Shown here: positions 57,362-64,000 of the stretch, piece after piece
How positions within the stretch are numbered: the stretch's first letter is position 1
How the letters are laid out: every line of letters begins with the position of its first letter
Source: Okapia johnstoni
Taxonomy: Eukaryota; Chordata; Mammalia; Artiodactyla; Giraffidae
Reading direction: 5' to 3'
NCBI GenBank assembly: GCA_024291935.2
Contig: CM044322.1
Location: forward strand, 20,893,405 to 20,957,404
Length of the DNA stretch: 64,000 nucleotides
The notes under the pieces: model-generated
What the model was told of the DNA's origin: nothing
What the model saw: the letters and a program-made list of their open reading frames with translations, nothing else
Databases searched by the model: none
Program-made: the position numbers and the translations under genes

Positions 57362-57574
57362 GAAAGAAAAAGTGAAGTCGCTCAGATGTGTCTGACTCTT
57401 TGCAACCCCATGGAATGTAGCCCACCAGGCTCCTCTGTCCATGGGATTTTCCAGGCAAGAATACTGGAGTGGATTGCCATTTCCTTCTCCAGGCCATCTT
57501 CCCGACCCAGGGATCGAACCCTGGTCTCCCACACTGTAGACAGACGCTTTACCATCTGCACCACCAGGGGAGGG
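57362..57574 (-). mobile_element. Bov-tA SINE
   Basis: Full-length reverse copy from AAAGTGAAGTCGCTCAGATG to TCTGCACCACCAGGGGAGG. The B-box region is intact (GGGATCGAACCC). It is inserted in the retroviral remnant just after the pol block. Confidence 0.95.
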
Positions 57575-58867
57575 ATCCAAAAGTTTGGATCTGAAGAAAG
57601 CTACACCATGATCTCCAAATTAATCAACAAAATATTATATCTCCCACAACTAAGAAAGCATAAATCTTAGTAGCCTTTTCAGATTCTAGAGGAAGCATAT
57701 TCCATCCCTGGCAGTACTGCTGCCCTATTTACTGAGTGACATTAGAATAGTGTCTCAGTCAGGAAAACTCATCAGAAGGACCAGGCCTTGTACATTGGTC
57801 TTGACACTTGAGCCATATGACACAGGAGACACTATAAGACTAACAGCATCTATGGTAGGTGAAGATAGTGTGTAGAATTTATAGAAAACCTAAATAGAAG
57901 AATCACAATATGGACCTCTGGGGTTCTGAAGAGAGTCCCTACCATCTACAGCAGAGGACTATCAGCCTTAGGAAGCAGTTTCTGATGTGCCAATTGACTT
58001 TAGCAAATCAGAGCTTCTCACTATGAGATACCAAAGACACTGTGACCAGACCTTCATGAGCTGGATTCAGTCAAAGCTGCCTAGTCCCGCAGCAGTCCAC
58101 TCTAACAGGGATGTGGTACATCCGAGATTGGGAACAAGCAAAGTTAGCACAAGTAAGCCAGTTGAGTAGGTGGTCCAGAGCCAAGTGGCATCCATCAGTG
58201 CTGCACTAGTGTACCGCCCATAGCTCACATCTGTGGCCTAATGGGAGGCCTTTATGACCAGATAACAGAGAAATTAAAAGGCCAATCTTAATTTGTAGGG
58301 TGGTGGTGATAGATCATGATGAGGGCAAATCCTCTTAATGAGAAGAAAGTTGATGTCAGGTGCAATCAATAAGTCATCAACTTTTGGTAGAAAGAGAAGT
58401 GGTCTGAGATAAAAATATAAAGAAACTCATGGGTAGTCATGAATGGCATGGTTAGTTGGTCAAAGTCCTGGAAGGAAGAAAGATTGAAAGATCAGAGACA
58501 AAGAAGTCTAAAAAAAAGGTGTGTAGATGGATCTGTAGAAGTAAACAGGAATTGTGAAGTTTTTTGAACTACGTATTAATGCTCAGCAGAGAACTTCTAC
58601 TATGGAAGAGATACTAAACATTTAGACATATGAATTGGTCACCTGGTCAAAGCTGTCATTTGTCACTCTAGTGTTGGCACAATGGCTGCGTGAACTAAAT
58701 AGTCATGGAAATAAATATGGAGGCTGTGTGTGTGGTTTCCCATGCTGATCTGGTCACTGCTGCTGTTGAATGGTTCTTGGAGGCAGCTGAGAACTTTGGA
58801 GATGGGCTAAGAGTATTGATTATTCTCACTCTTTCATCGTGTTAGCTTTTGGATGCATTTGCATATG

Positions 58868-59076
58868 TGTGCTCAATTGTTCAGTCGTGTCTGACTCTTT
58901 GCGACCCCACAGACTGAAGCCCACCAGGCTCCTCTGTCCATGGGATTCTCCAGACAAGGATACTGGAGTGGGTTGCCATTTCCTCCTCCAAGGAGTTTTC
59001 CTGACCCAGGGATCGAACCTGCATCTCCTGCATTGGCAGGCAGATTCTTTACCACTGAGCCACCTGGGAAGCCCTT
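58868..59076 (-). mobile_element. Bov-tA SINE
   Basis: Full-length reverse copy from TGTGCTCAATTGTTCAGTCG to GAGCCACCTGGGAAGCCC. Both the head and the B-box match GGGATCGAACC are well preserved. TTTGGATGCATTTG flanks it at 58850-58863 and 59076-59089, a probable 14-bp target duplication. Confidence 0.96.
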
Positions 59077-59276
59077 TGGATGCATTTGTGTGCTCACAAA
59101 TAGTGTTAAGAGTGATATATTTTTCTGTAGACCAATCTGACTCTGCAGTAAAACAATTTTCCCAGGTGCTCCCAGTAGGATCATAAAGAAAAAATTCTTT
59201 TGCCTTCACAGGAGGCAACAAGAATAAGAATACATCTTGACAGCAAAAGCAAGAATGCATTGGCTGAAGAAGAGTT

Positions 59277-60510
59277 AGTCAAAATAAGAGGCATAGTAAG
59301 ACTATGTTTGAAGATGATATGCCTTTGTAAATAGAAAATTCTGAAGAATCCACAAAAAATTAGAACATATTAGTTCAGCAAGGTTTCAGGTTGTAAGATC
59401 AATGTATGGAAATCTATTTTAGTTCTATATATGGTACAAACATTGAACAATCCAAAAACAAAATTAAGGAAGCAAACCCATTTATAATAGCATCAAAAAG
59501 AATAAAATATTTAGGAATAAATTTAGCAGAAGTGTGAGAATTTAAGACCAAAACTACAAAATATCATTAAATTAAAAATTTAAATGGAAAGACGTTCCAT
59601 ATTTATAGACCAGAAGATTTAATGTTGTTAAGATGGCAATACTGGGCAAATTGATTTACAGATTCACCACAATTCCTATCAAATTTCAGCTGTATTTTTT
59701 ATAGAAAATGACAAGGTGAACTTCAAAAAAACCCAGAATAGTCATAATATATCGACAAAGAAAAAGTTGGAGGTCACACATTTCCTGATTTCCAAACTCA
59801 GTACAGAGTTACAGTAATGAATGCAGTGTGTTACTGGCATTAAGATAGACATAGAGATCAATCAAATAGAATTGAGCTATACATATACGGTCAATAAATA
59901 AATTTTTAGCACATGTGCTAAGACAATTCCATGGGGGGGGAAATCTTTTCAACAAATTTTGGGACAACTGGATATACACATATAAAAGTATAAAGTTGGA
60001 TTCCCATCTAAACTATATACAAACATTAACTCAAAATGGATCAGAAGTCTAAATGTAATAGCTATAAGACTCTTAAAAGAAAACACAGGTATAAATCTAT
60101 ATGACCTTAGATTAGGCAGTAGAGTTTTAGATACGACACCAAAGCAACAAAAGAAAAAACAAATTGGACTTCATCAAAATTTTAAAGTGTGTGTTTCAAA
60201 GGATTCTATCAAGCAAGTGAAAAGAAAATCATACATATTATATGATTCCATTTATATGAAATGTTCAAAACAGGCAAATCCACCGAAACAGAAAAGAGAT
60301 TAGTCGTTGTCAAGGGCTGAGGGTCAGGGAGGAATGCAGAGTGACTGCTGATAGTTACAGGATTTCTTTATTGGGTCAGGTGAATGTTCTGAAATTAGAG
60401 AATGGTGCTTGATGCACAAATTTTTGAATAAGAACTACTGAATTGTACACTTTAGAGAGGTGAAATTTATAGTATGTGAATTATATCTCAATAAAGCTAG
60501 TATTTTATTT
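59277..60510 (+). mobile_element. Old L1 LINE, ORF2 end and 3' UTR
   Basis: Forward L1M-type: ACCACAATTCCTATCAAATT, AAATTTTGGGACAACTGGAT and AAAGCAACAAAAGAAAAAAC in the ORF2 part. After a break near 60215 the 3' UTR follows with TATGATTCCATTTATATGAA and TGAATTGTACACTTTAGAGA, ending at TATATCTCAATAAAGCTAG. Stops occur throughout, so it is inactive. Confidence 0.9.
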
Positions 60511-60517
60511 TAATATT

Positions 60518-60700
60518 TATTTATTTGGCTGTGTCAGGTCTTAGTTGCAGCATGTGGGACCTTTGATCTTCATTACATGATGCAGGATCTTCTAGTTGTG
60601 GCTTGTGAGATCTATCTAGTTCCCCAACCAGGAAACAAACCCAGGCCTCCAGCATTGGGAGCATGGAGTCTTAGCCACTTAACCACCAGGGAAGTCCCAG
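60518..60700 (-). mobile_element. CHR-2-type tRNA SINE
   Basis: Reverse copy: TTTATTTATTTGGCTGTGTC, TTGCAGCATGTGGGACC and CCAACCAGGAAACAAACCCA, then TTAACCACCAGGGAAGTCCC at the head. It is inserted just downstream of the L1 end. Confidence 0.9.
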
Positions 60701-61415
60701 AGTTGGTGTTTTAAAAAGAAAAGAATGGAGGGCAGGAGGATGGGTCTGAAATGTGAACATCAGGCTGACTTGTCACTGTGTATAGGAATATGTGCCTAGG
60801 CTCATGGTGCTACCGCTTCTTAGGTACCACTTTCCCCACCTTTCTGTCTATCCGCATATATCTTCTACTTCTAATGTAACTGGAGGAGAAACTCTGCCTC
60901 CCTCATGTCTGTATCTAAAAATATTATGGTAGTTCCATATCCTGCTTTTCCTTCATGGAATTCAACTAGGAATTGCCTGCAGTCCGGTACTTGCTAAAAG
61001 TGCACTTAAGATGTACTCTTTGAAAGAGGCGGTCTAATGGGAATGTTAACTAGCCATTCTCTCTGATGCTTCAAGCTCTATCATTCTAATAATTTATATC
61101 ATCAGAAACAATGTACCTGGGCCATGTAACCTAGTCAGACGCGGGCATTTTGGTGATAGGTGATGTTATAATATTATATTCTCTGCTTTTTTAGAGGATT
61201 TATCTAAGAAATATCTGTTTGAATGACTTATCTATGTCTGCCACAAAACTGTCATTGAAGACTTTTCTATTATATTAGCCAGTGACCCTGATGTAAGGGC
61301 CCCAGATGATAAATTTCTCTGTTTCTAGGACGAAGTTCGCCTGGGTGTAGTATGAATATTTCTTTTACCTTTACTTTGCTTCCCTTTCCTTTTCTTTCCT
61401 CTAAACATAGAAACT
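60701..61415. other. Unassigned non-coding stretch
   Basis: No gene or repeat recognised. Confidence 0.45.
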
Positions 61416-61442
61416 ATCTAATGCAATATATGCTGTGAGCTT

Positions 61443-61665
61443 GGGCTTCCCTGATGGCTCAGTAGGTAAAGAATCCGTCTGCAATGCAGAACATACAGAA
61501 GACATAGGTTCGATCCCTGGGTTAGGAAGATATCCTGGAGGAGGAAATGGCAACCCACTCCAGTATTCTTGCCTGAAAAATCTCATGGACAGAGGAACCT
61601 GGAAGGCTATGGTCCATGGAGTCGTAAAGAGTAGGACAGGACTTAGCAACTAAACAAGAATGCAC
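61443..61665 (+). mobile_element. Bov-tA SINE with long target duplication
   Basis: Full-length copy with A-box-like TGGCTCAGTAGGT and intact B box GGTTCGATCCC. A 27-base direct repeat flanks it exactly, at 61416-61442 and 61666-61692 (ATCTAATGCAATATATGCTG against ATCTAACGCAATATGTTCTG, both continuing TGAGCTT). There are three mismatches. Confidence 0.96.
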
Positions 61666-61692
61666 ATCTAACGCAATATGTTCTGTGAGCTT

Positions 61693-61905
61693 ACTCTACC
61701 CTTTATAGGCTTTACCTTATTTGACCATCACAACATCCTATGATATACACACAGTTATCGCCCCTCTTTTACAGATGTGCAGACTGAAGCTAAAAGAGAT
61801 AAATGACATATCCCGCCCTTTCACAATTGTAAATGACAGGGATGGGATTTGAACCAAAGCAGCCTGACTGCAAAAAGCATGCTAAGTCCAGCTTCTGCTT
61901 TCACT
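61693..61905 (-). mobile_element. MIR SINE
   Basis: Reverse MIR: TTTTACAGATGTGCAGACTG, AATGACATATCCCGCCC, GGGATGGGATTTGAACCAAA and CTGACTGCAAAAAGCATGCT. Confidence 0.82.
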
Positions 61906-62705
61906 TAGCTGTATAGCCTCTCCCACATTTCATTCTATAATTCATCTGCAAAATTTTTGAATTAAGGGAATGTACATACTAAATACATGGGTGTTTTTAA
62001 CTCCCCACTTCTCCTATCTGAAAATGCTCAATAAATAACACTGATTGATGCATTCCTCCAAGTTTGAGATCCTTGGAAGAATGACCCTACATAAATCCTG
62101 GTGGCTGTTTTTATTCATGATGCAAGGGCAGTAATCACACAGACTGGAGGAGAGGAGGACAGAATTGAAAAGCAGAAATAATTCATTTTATTTCTTAGAT
62201 TAGGTGCCTGGAGGTGGCATCGCACCTTAGCAGTCTAAAGTCTGGGGCCTCTGGGTGCTTGCACATTGCTGCCATGGATTTAATCATCTTATCTGATGTA
62301 TGTTTCTGTAGAGTGACAGGTACTCCCTAGCCCACTTCTGAACAGATTTACTCTGATAGGCTTGGGGGGAAAAGCCTTTTACTCAGCCAGCATGATTCAG
62401 CCAGTCTGTGAGGCTGCTTACCTGTAAACACATTCACAGGCAGGCTAGCTCTCAGCCCATAGGTTTTTGATTTAGTTAAGTTTCCTTTCTCCTTTCTCTC
62501 CTCTTTTTTTCTTAGACTACGGGTATATATAGGTCAGGCATCTGCCTCCTAACCAGTTGAGAGATTAAAGGCTAAGGGAACTCTCAGATTTTCATAAGCG
62601 AGGACATCACACCATTGACCTTTTGCTTCCTTAGCCCCTGTTCTTTCTTGGAGGCTTTTTTTTTTTTTGAGTCCTGAGCACTGCAGGAGGATGACAGACA
62701 TCCTG
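61906..62705. other. Unassigned non-coding stretch
   Basis: No gene or repeat recognised. T-run at 62658-62669. Confidence 0.45.
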
Positions 62706-62707
62706 TC

Positions 62708-62865
62708 TTAAAGAGTGCTCCTCCAAGTGTGATCTTCAGCGCAGTAGCAGCAGGAGCGCCTGGGAGCTTCTTAGAAGCACAGAATCTGGGTGCCTACAGA
62801 CCAGCTGAGTTCAAATTACAGGTGAATCATACACACATTAAAGTCAGGGAGCCTTGATTTTAGAA
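62708..62865 (-). mobile_element. MER5A-like hAT element
   Basis: CTCCAAGTGTGATCTTCAGC, CGCCTGGGAGCTTCTTAGAA, GCACAGAATCTGGGTGCC and GTGAATCATACACACATTAA, in reverse MER5A order. Confidence 0.8.
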
Positions 62866-63522
62866 CTCTTCAGGAGGCATCTCCTCCACCAAACAGATCT
62901 CCCAGGGAAGTGCTGTGAGTGTCTTGGAGTGTGTAACAAGCGGCTGACATGGGGCTCAGGAGTTGCAAATAAGGGCACCAGCCAGGTGAAGTGTGAGCCT
63001 TCAGTGGCTCTGCTACTGTCGTTGCTCTTCTCTGCCCTCTGAGAGAGGAGGCACACGTTAGGTGCTCAGCCTTTGCCTCATAACTCTGTAGATCATCTGG
63101 AGACCTGGAGTATTGCTTCCATAGTTATTAGAAGGTTCATAACAGATGTCACCCATGTGTCGTCCAGGAAGGGATTTGCTCCCTTCCTGTGCTCTATCAA
63201 GCCTGCACATCTCTACTAGAGAACGTACCACTGTGATTGGTTTATGCATCCCCATCCCTCACTTTATATTGTATGATTCTTCATGACCCAGATTAATACA
63301 TAAAAGGAGGAGGAAAGGAAGAAAGGAGAGGGGGAGAGAAGTAATGGACTTGAGTTTTAGAGAACTGAAGGTACACAAATATCCTGGATGTTGGAGAGTG
63401 TGAAATGAAAGTATGCTGAGAAGTGAGTGTTCAGAAAGAGAAAAAAAAAAAAACCTTAGGGAGGTGGGGATGAAGCTGTTGGGTTACAGATAAGGGGATA
63501 AACTAAGAATTAAGGTCACTTA
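62866..63522. other. Unassigned non-coding stretch
   Basis: No gene or repeat recognised. Purine-rich at 63300-63345, and an A-run at 63441-63453. Confidence 0.45.
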
Positions 63523-63524
63523 AA

Positions 63525-63605
63525 TTTATAAGTGTGGAGCCAACATGGGAATCCAGGTCTGTCTGATGGATGGCTTATGTGTCTTCTGTATCACCCTGCT
63601 TTGAA
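63525..63605 (-). mobile_element. MIR-like fragment
   Basis: CATGGGAATCCAGGTCTGTC and CTTCTGTATCACCCTGCTTT resemble the reverse MIR head. Weak. Confidence 0.4.
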
Positions 63606-63676
63606 TGTCATAAAAGGATAGCTCTAGAAGTTTCCCCCAGTACCCACAAAGCACACCCAACTCCCTCATCCACAGG

Positions 63677-63765
63677 GATGCAAACTCCCAGAGAGGTGGA
63701 GTGACTTGTCCACAGTTACAGAGCTGGCTGGTGGCAGAACCAGAATAAGAAACCAGAAGAAAGGT
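63677..63765 (-). mobile_element. MIR fragment
   Basis: AGAGAGGTGGAGTGACTTGT, CCACAGTTACAGAGCTGGCT and GGTGGCAGAACCAGAATAAG: the reverse MIR core. Confidence 0.65.
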
Positions 63766-64000
63766 ATGTGTCTTCAGTCTAGTCATACCACTTGAATTTT
63801 CCCATCTTATCTTTCCAGATCTGGAGTGCAGGCATTAGTTTTGTGTCTTGGATGGCTTCTGCAAGAAGCAAGGACTCTCAGTGCACAGCAGAGTGTTGCC
63901 ATGGTGATTATATAGTTTAAGGCCTTTGGAGGTTAGTGGTACCCAGATGCCTCTAACCTTTACATGGGAGATGTTTTGCAGAAACTATCAGATTTGTAAA
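63766..64000. other. Unassigned end of window
   Basis: Nothing recognised. Confidence 0.45.

Larger units (their letters stand above)
53950..58860 (+). mobile_element. Decayed ERVL-type internal region
   Basis: An old endogenous retroviral remnant on the plus strand. The best-supported part is 56870-57340, where a degenerate pol reverse-transcriptase region of ERVL type can be followed. It includes the block before the catalytic site and, near 57220-57240, a changed form of the catalytic motif. Frames are broken by stops and insertions. The flanking parts (53950-55700 and 57600-58860) are called only by continuity and texture. A CHR-2 SINE, a BovB tail and a Bov-tA interrupt it. No flanking LTR pair, gag start or env was identified. 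It is not functional. Confidence 0.45.

Overview
This window is nuclear DNA of a pecoran ruminant, probably a bovid. The evidence is its repeats: 18 copies of the tRNA-headed Bov-tA/Bov-A SINE, six pieces of the RTE-clade BovB LINE with the typical (TCAGT/ACTGA) tail, four CHR-2-type cetartiodactyl SINEs and ruminant-type L1 3' ends, over an older mammalian layer of MIR, L2, MER5/hAT and MaLR LTRs. I found no intact protein-coding gene, exon chain, RNA gene, CRISPR array or operon. Nearly every long reading frame is a frame through a repeat or an unsupported chance frame. The window is best read as an intergenic or deep-intronic stretch. The one recognisable host-gene sequence is a small broken retrocopy of GNAS (Gs-alpha) at 2316-2600 on the minus strand.

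Layout. 1-5 kb: mostly unassigned, with an L1/Bov-tA cluster, the GNAS retrocopy, TA and CA microsatellites, and a MaLR-type LTR into which a BovB 3' end inserted. 5-12.5 kb: a minus-strand BovB, Bov-tA copies, an L2 and a MER1/Charlie-like hAT. 12.5-34 kb: long unassigned stretches broken by SINEs, two MLT1 LTRs, MIRs, a BovB, a diverged direct duplication (26.8 and 29.3 kb) and a twin-primed L1 (33 kb). 34-46 kb: an ancient element split by a MIR, a repeat-free 2.2 kb block (36.8-39.0 kb), a nest of three L1 3' ends, a MaLR LTR, a GC-richer repeat-poor block and a 33-bp minisatellite at 45.3 kb. 46-64 kb: the longest BovB (about 2.2 kb), an inverted pair of 15-bp-periodic sequences flanking another BovB, a decayed ERVL-type internal region cut by younger insertions, an L1 3' half, and SINEs.

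There is no pathway to describe. What the sequence records well is insertion history: perfect or near-perfect target-site duplications, nested insertions and a 5'-inverted L1. I did not find a new biological system. The most useful unexplained items are the 15-bp-period inverted pair, the 115-bp direct duplication, the 33-bp minisatellite and the GNAS retrocopy that keeps its 5' end but lacks its 3' end. Repeat names come from memory of consensus patterns, and boundaries are good to roughly 5-30 bases unless a target duplication fixes them.
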